Source: Gemmatimonadota bacterium (GTDB lineage: Bacteria > Gemmatimonadota > Gemmatimonadetes > Palauibacterales > Palauibacteraceae). From it: 64,000 nt of DNA. Both the position numbers and the translations under genes were made by a program. Shown here piece by piece: positions 46,474 through 54,702 of the stretch. The DNA lies in NCBI GenBank assembly GCA_022825725.1, contig JAJDWE010000055.1, positions 112,835 to 176,834 on the forward strand, read 5' to 3'. Within the stretch, counting starts at the first letter, position 1. Every line of letters begins with the position of its first letter. The notes under the pieces are model-generated. The model was not told the DNA's origin. It ran no database searches and was given only the letters and a program-made list of their open reading frames with translations.

Positions 46474-46502
46474 ATTATATGTATAGATTGTAGTTACAGC
46501 AA
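46474..46502 (-). promoter_or_regulatory. sigma70-type promoter of brnTA, probably leaderless
   Basis: Read on the minus strand: -35 TTGCTG (46502-46497), 17-nt spacer, perfect -10 TATAAT (46479-46474), then CGAGTCA and the brnT ATG at 46466. Transcription would start at or within one or two bases of the ATG, leaving no room for a ribosome site. The spacer is AT-rich, standing out from the surroundings; the TATACATATA stretch inside it could be a BrnA operator. Confidence 0.8.
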
Positions 46503-46616
46503 GCGACCTCGAGCGGCCGGGTATCCCGGATCAGCGGGTTTCCGGTGTTCGACGTGCCCGAAGACGCCCCTCTCATCACGCCCGAGACGGTCGCGGAGGT
46601 GTTGGGCGAGACCTGA
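46494..46616 (+). pseudogene. C-terminal remnant of a ribbon-helix-helix antitoxin
   Basis: A + strand reading frame ends at TGA 46614 and encodes ISGFPVFDVPEDAPLITPET followed by VAEVLGET. This is the toxin-binding tail typical of short VapB-like antitoxins (pattern NGFPVFxVPxxAPxITPExV). Upstream the frame reaches a stop at 46491 without a DNA-binding domain or start codon, and no VapC follows; the pntB terminator and stop lie immediately downstream. It overlaps the brnT promoter, so brnTA may have inserted into or next to an older toxin-antitoxin locus (inference). Confidence 0.65.
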
Positions 46617-46628
46617 CCTGATCCAGTC

Positions 46629-46649
46629 GGGGCGCCTCGGGGGCGCCCC
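46629..46649 (-). terminator. GC hairpin after pntB
   Basis: Perfect 8-bp stem GGGGCGCC (46629-46636) and GGCGCCCC (46642-46649) with a 5-nt loop, directly downstream of the pntB stop. No U-tract follows, so it may be a transcript-stabilising or Rho-assisted end and not a classical intrinsic terminator. Confidence 0.6.
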
Positions 46650-46650
46650 G

Positions 46651-48051
46651 CTAGAGCTGTTTGACCTCTTCGGTGATTCGGGCGAGGGCGTCGGAGGCGT
46701 CGCCGAAGAACATGCGGTTGTTTCGCAGGTAGAAGAGCGGGTTGTCGATGCCCGCGTAGCCCACCGAGAGCGAGCGCTTGATGACGATGCACGTCTTCGC
46801 GCGGTCCGTCTCGATGATCGGCATGCCTCCGATCGGGCTCGACGGGTCGTCGCGCGCGAGCGGGTTCACGACGTCGTTCGCCCCCACGACCACGGCGACG
46901 TCGATGTTCTCCATGTCGGGGTTCACGTCCTCGGGCTCGCAGAGCTGCTCGTACGGCACGTTCGCCTCGGCGAGGAGGACGTTCATGTGGCCGGGCATTC
47001 GTCCGGCCACCGGGTGTACGCAGTAGCGCACGGAGACGCCGCGCTCCGTCAGCAGGTCCGCCAGCTCGCGCACCCGGTGCTGCGCCTGCGCCACCGCGAG
47101 ACCGTAGCCGGGGACGAAGATGACCTGCGAGGCGTAGCCCAGGACCATGGCGGAGTCCTCGGCTTCGATCGGCGTCGCCACCCGGTCGCCGTCCGCCGCG
47201 CGCCCCGCCGACGCCGCCGTCGTCCCGAAGGCGCTGAACAGGACATTCGCGAGCGAGCGGTTCATCGCGCGGCACATGATGCCGGTGAGGATGAGTCCGG
47301 AGGCCCCGACGAGCGCGCCGGAGATGATGAGCGCATTGTTTTCAAGCACGAACCCTGCCGACGCCGCCGCGAGCCCCGAATAGGAGTTGAGCAGCGCCAC
47401 CACGACCGGCATGTCCGCGCCCCCGATCGGGATCACGAAGAGGACGCCGAGGATGAGAGCGGCCGCGATGAGACTCCAGTAGAAGACGAGGTTCGACTCG
47501 AAGCCGACCAGGTAGACCGCGAGTACCACGGAGAAGCCCAGGAGGATGCCGGCGGAGAACTTCACGAGCGGGTTCGAGATCGCGTTGCCGGTCACGAACC
47601 CCTGCAGCTTCCCGAACGCGATCATGCTGCCGGAGAAGGTGACGGCGCCGATCAGCGTCCCGGCCATGATCGACACTCCGGAGTCGATGGCGAGCACCTC
47701 GGCGCTCTGCATTTCGCGCAGGTACTCCCCGACCGCGACGAGACCGGACGCGGCCCCGCCGAACCCGTTGAAGACCGCGACCATCTCCGGCATGGCGGTC
47801 ATCTTCACCGTCCGGGCCATCACCACGCCGACGAGTCCCCCGACGGCGAGGCCCGCGACGATCCAGGTGAAGTCGAGGATGGCCCGGTCGAGCAGCGTCG
47901 CGATCACCGCGAGCAGCATGCCGATCGCGGCGAGCCGGTTGCCGCCCGCCGCCGTCTCCGGATGGCTGAGCCGCTTGATCCCGAGGATGAAGAGGACGGC
48001 GGACGCGAGGTAGGCGAGCGGGATGACCGTCGAGAATCCTGACATTTCCAT
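46651..48051 (-). CDS. pntB: NAD(P) transhydrogenase subunit beta
   Basis: Protein of 466 aa, normal for PntB. The N-terminal 280 residues contain about nine transmembrane helices of the proton channel (FTWIVAGLAVGGLVGVVMAR, GGAASGLVAVGEYL). The C-terminal domain III binds NADP(H): VIFVPGYGLAVAQAQHRVRE, HPVAGRMPGHMNVLLAEANV, VVVGANDVVNPLARDDPSSP and KRSLSVGYAGIDNPLFYLRN. With the alpha subunits it uses the proton gradient to make NADPH. ATG at 48051 with a second ATG two codons later; 2 nt after pntAB. Confidence 0.97.
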   Translation of the reverse strand: MEMSGFSTVIPLAYLASAVLFILGIKRLSHPETAAGGNRLAAIGMLLAVIATLLDRAILDFTWIVAGLAVGGLVGVVMARTVKMTAMPEMVAVFNGFGGAASGLVAVGEYLREMQSAEVLAIDSGVSIMAGTLIGAVTFSGSMIAFGKLQGFVTGNAISNPLVKFSAGILLGFSVVLAVYLVGFESNLVFYWSLIAAALILGVLFVIPIGGADMPVVVALLNSYSGLAAASAGFVLENNALIISGALVGASGLILTGIMCRAMNRSLANVLFSAFGTTAASAGRAADGDRVATPIEAEDSAMVLGYASQVIFVPGYGLAVAQAQHRVRELADLLTERGVSVRYCVHPVAGRMPGHMNVLLAEANVPYEQLCEPEDVNPDMENIDVAVVVGANDVVNPLARDDPSSPIGGMPIIETDRAKTCIVIKRSLSVGYAGIDNPLFYLRNNRMFFGDASDALARITEEVKQL

Positions 48052-48053
48052 CG

Positions 48054-48347
48054 CTAGCTCGCGTCCTTGCTCTTGAACATCTGGAGCATGCGGTCGGTGA
48101 CGAGAAAGCCGCCGACGACGTTGATCGTGGCGAGGATCAGCGCCGCGAGCCCGATCCACCGCATGAGGTGCGCGTCTCCGGCGCGTCCGATCACGAGCAG
48201 CGCGCCCACGATCGAGATCCCGGAGATTGCGTTCGATCCCGACATGAGTGGCGTGTGCAGCGTGGGCGGCACCTTCGTGATGAGTTCGAACCCGACGAAC
48301 ATCGCGAGCACGAACACATACAGTCCGATCAGGAGCGTTCCTTCCAT
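48054..48347 (-). CDS. pntAB: NAD(P) transhydrogenase subunit alpha part 2
   Basis: Protein of 97 aa with three transmembrane helices: LIGLYVFVLAMFVGFELITK, NAISGISIVGALLVIG and WIGLAALILATINVVGGFLV. VPPTLHTPLMSGSNAISG is the family signature. It corresponds to the membrane domain that in E. coli is fused to the end of PntA; here alpha is split, as in Rhodospirillum-type transhydrogenases. Lies between pntAA and pntB in one operon. Confidence 0.96.
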   Translation of the reverse strand: MEGTLLIGLYVFVLAMFVGFELITKVPPTLHTPLMSGSNAISGISIVGALLVIGRAGDAHLMRWIGLAALILATINVVGGFLVTDRMLQMFKSKDAS

Positions 48348-48413
48348 CGGCCAGGCCTCGTCGTTGAGTTTCGCCCGGGGTCGACGGCCCCGGGCTCCGT
48401 CGTCATGTGCGCG

Positions 48414-49535
48414 TCAGGCGCCGAACCGGACCTCGCCCGCGTGCGTCACGCAGCAGGGTCCGATCACATCGTCCTCCAGGTCCACCGCGACCCCGTCCTC
48501 CCCGAACATCGGCTTCACGAGCGCGGAGAGGTTGCGGCCGAGCAACTGGCTCGCGTGGTAGGGAAGCGAGCCGGGCACGTTGAGCGGCGCATGGATCGTC
48601 ACGCCGCGCTCCACGACCGTCTCTCCGGGCGCCGACAGCGAGCAGTTGCCGCCGGCCTCGCCCGCGAGATCGACGATCACCGAGCCCTCCTTCATGCGGT
48701 CCACCACGTCGTCGGTGATCAGCACGGGCGCGCGGCGTCCCGGCACGAGCGCCGTCGTGATGACGACGTCCGCCCGCGCCACGTGCTGCGCGAGCAGTTC
48801 CCGCTGCCGCGCCTGCTCCGCCTCCTCGAGTTCCTTCGCGTAGCCGCCCTCGGCCTCCGCGTCGTCCGCCGCGCCCTCGTCGAGGTCCACGAACTTCGCG
48901 CCGAGGCTCTCGACCTCCTCGCGCACGGCGGCGCGGATGTCGTAGCCCCAGGTGTCCGCGCCGAGCCGGCGCGCCGTCGCGATCGCCTGCAGCCCGGCGA
49001 CCCCCGCCCCCAGCACGAGCACGCGCGCCGGGGAGAGCGTCCCCGCCGCCGTCATGAGGAGAGGGAAGATGCGCCCGAGCGAGTTCGCTCCGAGGAGGAC
49101 GGCCTTGTACCCCGCCAGGTTGCTCTGCGACGAGAGGGCGTCCATCGACTGCGCGCGCGTGATCCTCGGCACGAGTTCCAGCGACAGCGCCGTGACCCCG
49201 CCCGCGGCGAGGCGCTCGATCAGCGCCGCGTTCTCGTGCGGGCGCAGGAGGCACGCGAGGACCGTCCCCTCCCGGAGTCCGTCCGCCTCGGCCTCCGACG
49301 GCGGGGCGACCTTGAACACGACGTCGGCCTCGCCCAGAAGCCGGCCCGCATCGGGGACGATCTCCACGCCCACGTCCTCGTAGGCCGCATCCGGGAAGCC
49401 GGCCGCCCGTCCCGCTCCCGCCTCGATGGCGATCGAAACGTCATCCGAGAGCAGACGCTTCGCCCCGTCCGGCGTGAGGGCGACCCGCGACTCCCCGGCG
49501 GCGGTCTCCCGCGGGACACAGATTCGAACGCTCAA
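48414..49535 (-). CDS. pntAA: NAD(P) transhydrogenase subunit alpha part 1
   Basis: Protein of 373 aa related to alanine dehydrogenase. VPRETAAGESRVALTPDGAK at the N-terminus, PRITRAQSMDALSSQSNLAG, VLVLGAGVAGLQAIATARRL (NAD Rossmann loop), TTALVPGRRAPVLIT and GSVIVDLAGEAGGNC. This soluble domain I binds NAD(H). Start is TTG at 49535 with GGGAG upstream. A 66-nt gap separates it from pntAB. Confidence 0.95.
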   Translation of the reverse strand: MSVRICVPRETAAGESRVALTPDGAKRLLSDDVSIAIEAGAGRAAGFPDAAYEDVGVEIVPDAGRLLGEADVVFKVAPPSEAEADGLREGTVLACLLRPHENAALIERLAAGGVTALSLELVPRITRAQSMDALSSQSNLAGYKAVLLGANSLGRIFPLLMTAAGTLSPARVLVLGAGVAGLQAIATARRLGADTWGYDIRAAVREEVESLGAKFVDLDEGAADDAEAEGGYAKELEEAEQARQRELLAQHVARADVVITTALVPGRRAPVLITDDVVDRMKEGSVIVDLAGEAGGNCSLSAPGETVVERGVTIHAPLNVPGSLPYHASQLLGRNLSALVKPMFGEDGVAVDLEDDVIGPCCVTHAGEVRFGA

Positions 49536-49737
49536 GGGCGACTCCCATCATCCACGGTGTTGATCCACGGTCCTGCTGCGTATGCGGCGGCGCCGCGAAT
49601 CTTGACCGCACGACCGCCGTGCGCAACGCACCGCGCCCCCGAGTGTGGCGCCGCGCACTTCCGCGACACCGCGCCGGATTGCGCCGCCGCCCCGGCGAGT
49701 GCCTATTCTCCGAAAGTCCCAGCCCCAGGAGGACCGC

Positions 49738-50301
49738 ATGTTTCGCCGTTCGTTCGCCGTTCTGGCGGTGCTCATCCCCGCCCTTTCGATCGCCGCCGCC
49801 CACGACGTCGCCGCCCAGGACGCCGTCGCGCTCGCCATCGCCCCCATCCCCACGGAAGCGGAGCAGGCGACCGCGAAGGTCCTCCAGAAGCAGGGAGATG
49901 AGTGGGTGACGCTGCGCGAGGGCGCCGGACCGTTCATCTGCATCGCCGACGACCCCGCCGTCGACGGGTTCCACTCCGCCTGCTACCACGACTCCCTCGA
50001 GACGTACATGGCGCGCGGCCGCGAACTCACCGCGCAGGGCGTCACCGGCCGGGAGAACGTCGAGATGCGGATGGCCGAGATCGAGGCGGGCACGCTGGAG
50101 ATGCCGAGTTACGCCTTCCTGCACGCGATCTACGCCGCCGAGGGGTGGTCCGGAGACCTGGAGACGGTCCAGCGGCACCAGGCCGTCATCTACACTCCGT
50201 TCGCGACGGCCGAAGACCTGGGCCTCCCTACGAGGGCGACGCGGGGCGCGTGGCTGATGGGGGCCGGCACGGCGAACGCGCACGTCATGATCACGCCCTG
50301 A
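49738..50301 (+). CDS. hypothetical secreted protein
   Basis: Protein of 187 aa. Signal peptide FAVLAVLIPALSIAAAHDVA with likely cleavage after AAAHDVAAQ. Mature part is alpha/beta with two Cys (FICIADD and HSACYHD), likely a disulfide. Motifs: LREGAGPFICIADDPAVDGF and RGAWLMGAGTANAHVMI at the end. AGGAGGACC precedes the ATG at 49738. No family recognised. It is divergent from pntAA and 37 nt upstream of another unknown gene. Confidence 0.8.
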   Translation: MFRRSFAVLAVLIPALSIAAAHDVAAQDAVALAIAPIPTEAEQATAKVLQKQGDEWVTLREGAGPFICIADDPAVDGFHSACYHDSLETYMARGRELTAQGVTGRENVEMRMAEIEAGTLEMPSYAFLHAIYAAEGWSGDLETVQRHQAVIYTPFATAEDLGLPTRATRGAWLMGAGTANAHVMITP

Positions 50302-50338
50302 CCGGCCTCCACCCGCACCGCACGGCGAACCGTAGGCC

Positions 50339-51022
50339 ATGGCCGAGATCACACGACACCAGCTGAGCGCCCTTCTCCTCAGCGCGCTCCGCGACCGGGG
50401 ACTGGGCGCGCGCGACCTCTTCGAGGGGCGCCAGGAGCCGCTCTCCTGGTTCTTCCGCGTCGTCGCCTACGACCAGTCCGAACTCGACATCCTCGAGTCC
50501 GGCGCGCTCGACACCCTCCACGCGCCGTCCGCGATGGTCGAACTCGTCATCGACGAGATGGCGCTCGGACTCGCGAACATCGGCACCGAGGGGCTCGGCA
50601 CCTACCTCGCTCCGACGGAAGACCCGATTCCTGGCCGCGACGGGCTCGAACTCGGTCCCGAGGTGATGCTCGGGTACGTCCACATCGACGTCGCCCCTCC
50701 CGCTCTCTGGCTGGATGAGCGGGAGTCGAATCCCACGCGGAACGACGCGCTCGCGTCCCGGCTCTCGAAGGTCGCGCAGGAGGTGGGGGCCGTCTCCGAC
50801 ACCGTCGAAGTGCACATCGAGGGCGCCCTCGACCCCGAGGGCGGGTGGACCGATCCGAAGGAGAACGTCCGGCCCGCCGGCGTGGCGGTCCACTTCACCT
50901 TCGACATCCCGCTCGCCGGCACGGGGAAACGGGAACTCGCGGCCGTCTTCGCGCGCGCCGCCGACGGGGCCCGCGACGCGGTGGAGGGGATGCGGTCCGT
51001 CTTCCGCGGAGACCACGAATAG
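50339..51022 (+). CDS. conserved-looking hypothetical protein
   Basis: Protein of 227 aa, no signal peptide. It opens with a helix (ITRHQLSALLLSALRDRG) and continues as an alpha/beta domain: ELVIDEMALGLANIGTEGLG, LGPEVMLGYVHIDVAPPALW, and VAVHFTFDIPLAGTGKREL. Codon use matches that of real genes here. No family recognised. Its TAG stop overlaps the proposed ATA start of the next large lipoprotein gene, which makes co-expression likely. Confidence 0.7.
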   Translation: MAEITRHQLSALLLSALRDRGLGARDLFEGRQEPLSWFFRVVAYDQSELDILESGALDTLHAPSAMVELVIDEMALGLANIGTEGLGTYLAPTEDPIPGRDGLELGPEVMLGYVHIDVAPPALWLDERESNPTRNDALASRLSKVAQEVGAVSDTVEVHIEGALDPEGGWTDPKENVRPAGVAVHFTFDIPLAGTGKRELAAVFARAADGARDAVEGMRSVFRGDHE

Positions 51023-54000
51023 CCGCCCGCGGCAAACCCCGCTTCCGCGTTCTTCCCGCCGCAGCCCTCGCCGCCGGCCTCTTCGCCGCCTGCGACGCCT
51101 CCGCCCCGCCCGCCTCGATCGACTGGATCGAGGGGGGGGACGGAACCCGCGTGCGCCTCCTCTCCTTCGAGGGCCAGCCCGAGGGCGGATTCACCCCGCT
51201 GTCGCCGCGGAGGACGGGGATCGAGGCGGTCCCCACCGTCTCCCGCGAGGCCCGGCTCGCGAACCGAACGCTCATCCACGGCGTCGGCGTGGCGCTCGGG
51301 GACGTGGACGGGGACGGCTGGGTCGACCTCTACCTCTGCATGCTCGACCGGCCGAACGTCCTCTACCGCAACCTCGGAGGCTGGCGCTTCGAGGACGTGA
51401 CGGAGCGCTCCGGGGCCGGCCTCGGGGACCGGCTGTCGCGGGGCGCCGTCCTCGCCGATGCGGACGGCGACGGCGATCTCGACCTCTTCGTGGCCGTACA
51501 CGGGGGGACGAACGCGCTCCTCCTGAACGACGGGAGCGGGGTCTTCGAGGAGGTGGACGCGGGGTTCGAGGGAGAGTGGGGGAGCAGCACGCTCGCGCTC
51601 GCCGACATCGATGGGGACGAGGACCTCGACGCGTACTTCGCGAACTACAAGACGGTCCAGGGAGACGATCTCTTCAGCCCCGAGGCGCGAAGGCCGCGCG
51701 AGATCGCCGAGCGCGTCGGCGACGAGTTCGTGCTCCGCCCCCCCTTCGACGAGCACTACCGGCTCGAACTCCAGGGCGAGGGCGTGCTGCGCTTCGAACT
51801 CGCGGACCCCGACGAACTCTACCTTAACGATGGATCCGGGGGCTTCGCGCCGGTCGATCTCGCGGGCGGGGTCTTCCGGGAGACGGGTGGCGAGCCGGTC
51901 TCCGCCGTCCCCCGGGACTGGGGGCTCGTCGCGAGGTTCTTCGACGCGGATGACGACGGGGACGCGGACCTCTTCGTCGCCAACGACCTGGGCAGCCGGG
52001 ACGGGTTCTGGCTCAACGAGGGGGGCACGTTCACCGCCGCGTCGGGACTCGCCTTCCGCACCGAGAGCACCTCCTCGATGGGGGTCGACTTCTCCGACAT
52101 CGATGGAGACGGCGACACGGACTTCGTGACGACGGAGATGCTCTCGCCCGATCCGTTGAGGCGGAGGGAGCAGGTCGCCCTCGCCGTGCCCGGGTGGACG
52201 CCCCCCGGCGGGCACGCGACGCGGGTCTCCGTCGACCGCAACACGCTGCAGCTCAACCGGGGCGACGGGACGTGGGCCGAGACGGCGCGGGCCGCGGGGC
52301 TCGATGCTTCGGAGTGGACGTGGGGCGCGATGTTCCTCGATGTCGACCTCGACGGCTACGAAGACCTGCTCGTCACGAACGGGCACGCCTGGGACCCGCT
52401 GGACGGAGACACGCAGGAGGCGCTCCGGACCCGCCGCATCCAGGTGGACTGGCGCGAGGAACTCGGAGTGTTTCCGCCGCTCCGGCTGCGGAACCTCGCC
52501 TTCCGCAACCTCGGCGACGGCGCCTTCGCCGACATGACCCGGGGCTGGGGCTACGGGACGGAGCCGGACGTGAGCCACGGGATCGCGGCGGCGGACTTCG
52601 ACCGCGACGGGGACCGGGACGTCGTGATCACCCGGCTGGACGAACCGCCCCTCCTCCTGCGCAACGACGCCGGGCGGGCGCGGGTCGCCCTGCGCGTGCT
52701 CGGGGAGGGCGGCAACACCCAGGCGATCGGGGCGCGCGTCGTGCTCGCGGGAGCGCCGCCGGGGCAGACACGGCAGGTGACCGCGGGGGGCATGTACCTC
52801 TCCGGCTCGGATCCGGGGCTCACCTTCGCGCTGGGCGATGCCGAGGCCGCCGAAGCGAGGATCGTCTGGCCCTCGGGGCGGAGCCGGACCGTGCGCGTGG
52901 TCGCGAACCGCGCCTACGAGGTGGGGCTGCCACCCGACGGCACGGCGGCGGAGGGCGGCGATGCCGGGGCGGGGAGCGGCGGGGTGCTGTTCGCGGCGGC
53001 GGAGGCGGTCGGGCGGCACGGCGAATCGGCCTTCGATGAGCTGGCCCGGCAGCCGCTCCTGCCGCTCGAGCTGTCCCGGAGCGGCCCGGGCGTGGCGTGG
53101 GTGGATGCGGACGCGGACGGCGACCCGGATCTGCTCGTCGGGGCGGGGGTGGGAGGCCGCGCCCAGCTCGCCGTCAACGAAGCCGGGCGGCTGGCGGACC
53201 CCGTGCCCATCGGCGCCCCCGCCGCCGGCGACCACACGTCCATCATCGCGCTTCCCACGGTCGGCCGCCCGGTCATCATCGCGGGCGTCAGCTCCTGGGA
53301 AGCCCGTTCGCCCGCCGATCTCGACGTGATTCCGCCCCTCGCCCGCCTCGATCCGGGCCCCGCGCCGGCCATCCCGCCGAGCAACCACGCGACCGGGCCC
53401 TTGGCGGCCGCCGACGTCGACGGAGACGGCGACCTCGACCTCTTCGCCGGCGCCCGCGCCACCCCCGGCGCCTACCCCCTGCCGGCCGATTCGAGGCTTC
53501 TGCTCGCCGAGGGCGGCGACTGGGTCGTCGACGCGGAGGCGGCCGAGACGCTGCGGCAGATCGGCCTCGTCTCGGGGGCCGTGTTCTCCGACGTGGATGG
53601 CGATGGCGATCCCGACCTCCTCCTCGCGTTGGAGTGGGGCCCCGTGCGGCTCCTGGAAAACGACGGGGGGCGCTTCAGCGACGCGACGGAGGCCTGGGGC
53701 CTGGCCGAGCACACCGGCCGCTGGAACGGGATCGCGACGGGCGATTTCAATGCGGACGGCCGCCCGGACCTCGCGGTGACGGCGTGGGGCACGAACACCG
53801 GCCGCTTCGCGAGCGCCGAGCGCCCCGTCGGCGTCGTCGCCTCCGACTTCGACGGGAACGGCCTCGTCGACCTCATCGAGTTCGAGACCGGGGCGGATGG
53901 CGTCCGGCGCCCCGTGCGGGACCTTCTCACGCTCGGCACGACGCTCCCCTTCCTGCGGCGCGCGGCCCCGACGTTCGAGGCTTTCGCCCGAAGCTCAGTC

Positions 54001-54702
54001 GACGACCTCCTCGGGACGGGACGCACGGGACTCTACCGCGCGAGCGCCGCGACGCTCCTCCACACCGTTTTCCTCAACGTCGGCGGGCGGTTCGAGCCGC
54101 GCCCGCTGCCGGCGGCCGCCCAACTCGCCCCCGCCTTCGGCGTCGCGGTGGCGGACTTCGACCGGGACGGCCGCGAGGACCTCGTCCTGGCGCAGAACCA
54201 TTTCGCGGTGCCGGAGGGCATCGGCCGCCACGACGCGGGTCGCGGGGCCGTGCTGCTCGGCGACGGCGCGGGCGGGTTCGGGGCGCTCGACGCGGCGCGG
54301 AGCGGGGTCGAGGTGTACGGGGACGCCCGCGCGGCCGCCGCGGCGGACTTCGATGCGGACGGGCGCTGGGACCTGGCCGTCGGGCAGAACGGAGCCGAGA
54401 CCGTCATCTTCCGGGGGCGGGGCGGGGCGCCCGGGCTGCGCGTCCGGCTGTCCTCGGGCGAGGCGTCTCCGGGCGCCGCCGGCGCTTGGCTGCGCCCGAG
54501 ATACGCCGATGGAAGCGAAGGCCCCGCGCGGGAGATCCAGTTCGGGAGCGGCTATTGGTCCTTCAACGGGTCCGTGCAGGTGCTGGGGCGCGCGGTGGAG
54601 ATCCGCGCCGTGACGGTGCGCTGGTCCGACGGCGCCGAGGAGACGTTCCCGGTCGAAGCCGGGACACTGGAGGTCACGCTGAGACGAGGCGAAGGCTCGT
54701 GA
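51019..54702 (+). CDS. FG-GAP/ASPIC-UnbV (CRTAC1-type) lipoprotein, two-module
   Basis: Protein of about 1227 aa. Lipoprotein signal FRVLPAAALAAGLFAAC. Two modules each carry FG-GAP/VCBS calcium-binding repeats with DxDxDGxxD loops (GDVDGDGWVDLYLC, ADADGDGDLDLFV, FSDIDGDGDTDFVT; later AADVDGDGDLDLFAG, FSDVDGDGDPDLLLAL) and an ASPIC-UnbV-like domain: TQAIGARVVLAGAPPGQTRQ with EARIVWPSGRSRTVRV near the middle, and ITFRGRGGAPGLRVRLS-type sequence at the end. It predicts surface beta-propellers. Start problem: no ATG/GTG/TTG lies between GTG 50845 and the signal; ATA at 51019, with GGAG 7 nt before, forms an ATAG overlap with the upstream stop. Coordinates use that codon. Confidence 0.87.
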   Translation: MAARGKPRFRVLPAAALAAGLFAACDASAPPASIDWIEGGDGTRVRLLSFEGQPEGGFTPLSPRRTGIEAVPTVSREARLANRTLIHGVGVALGDVDGDGWVDLYLCMLDRPNVLYRNLGGWRFEDVTERSGAGLGDRLSRGAVLADADGDGDLDLFVAVHGGTNALLLNDGSGVFEEVDAGFEGEWGSSTLALADIDGDEDLDAYFANYKTVQGDDLFSPEARRPREIAERVGDEFVLRPPFDEHYRLELQGEGVLRFELADPDELYLNDGSGGFAPVDLAGGVFRETGGEPVSAVPRDWGLVARFFDADDDGDADLFVANDLGSRDGFWLNEGGTFTAASGLAFRTESTSSMGVDFSDIDGDGDTDFVTTEMLSPDPLRRREQVALAVPGWTPPGGHATRVSVDRNTLQLNRGDGTWAETARAAGLDASEWTWGAMFLDVDLDGYEDLLVTNGHAWDPLDGDTQEALRTRRIQVDWREELGVFPPLRLRNLAFRNLGDGAFADMTRGWGYGTEPDVSHGIAAADFDRDGDRDVVITRLDEPPLLLRNDAGRARVALRVLGEGGNTQAIGARVVLAGAPPGQTRQVTAGGMYLSGSDPGLTFALGDAEAAEARIVWPSGRSRTVRVVANRAYEVGLPPDGTAAEGGDAGAGSGGVLFAAAEAVGRHGESAFDELARQPLLPLELSRSGPGVAWVDADADGDPDLLVGAGVGGRAQLAVNEAGRLADPVPIGAPAAGDHTSIIALPTVGRPVIIAGVSSWEARSPADLDVIPPLARLDPGPAPAIPPSNHATGPLAAADVDGDGDLDLFAGARATPGAYPLPADSRLLLAEGGDWVVDAEAAETLRQIGLVSGAVFSDVDGDGDPDLLLALEWGPVRLLENDGGRFSDATEAWGLAEHTGRWNGIATGDFNADGRPDLAVTAWGTNTGRFASAERPVGVVASDFDGNGLVDLIEFETGADGVRRPVRDLLTLGTTLPFLRRAAPTFEAFARSSVDDLLGTGRTGLYRASAATLLHTVFLNVGGRFEPRPLPAAAQLAPAFGVAVADFDRDGREDLVLAQNHFAVPEGIGRHDAGRGAVLLGDGAGGFGALDAARSGVEVYGDARAAAAADFDADGRWDLAVGQNGAETVIFRGRGGAPGLRVRLSSGEASPGAAGAWLRPRYADGSEGPAREIQFGSGYWSFNGSVQVLGRAVEIRAVTVRWSDGAEETFPVEAGTLEVTLRRGEGS

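Noticed and set aside
50602..53712. Long minus-strand frame of 1036 codons
   Set aside because: Antisense to the FG-GAP lipoprotein; repetitive Val/Glu/Arg-rich pattern arises from the complementary strand of DxDxDG repeats.
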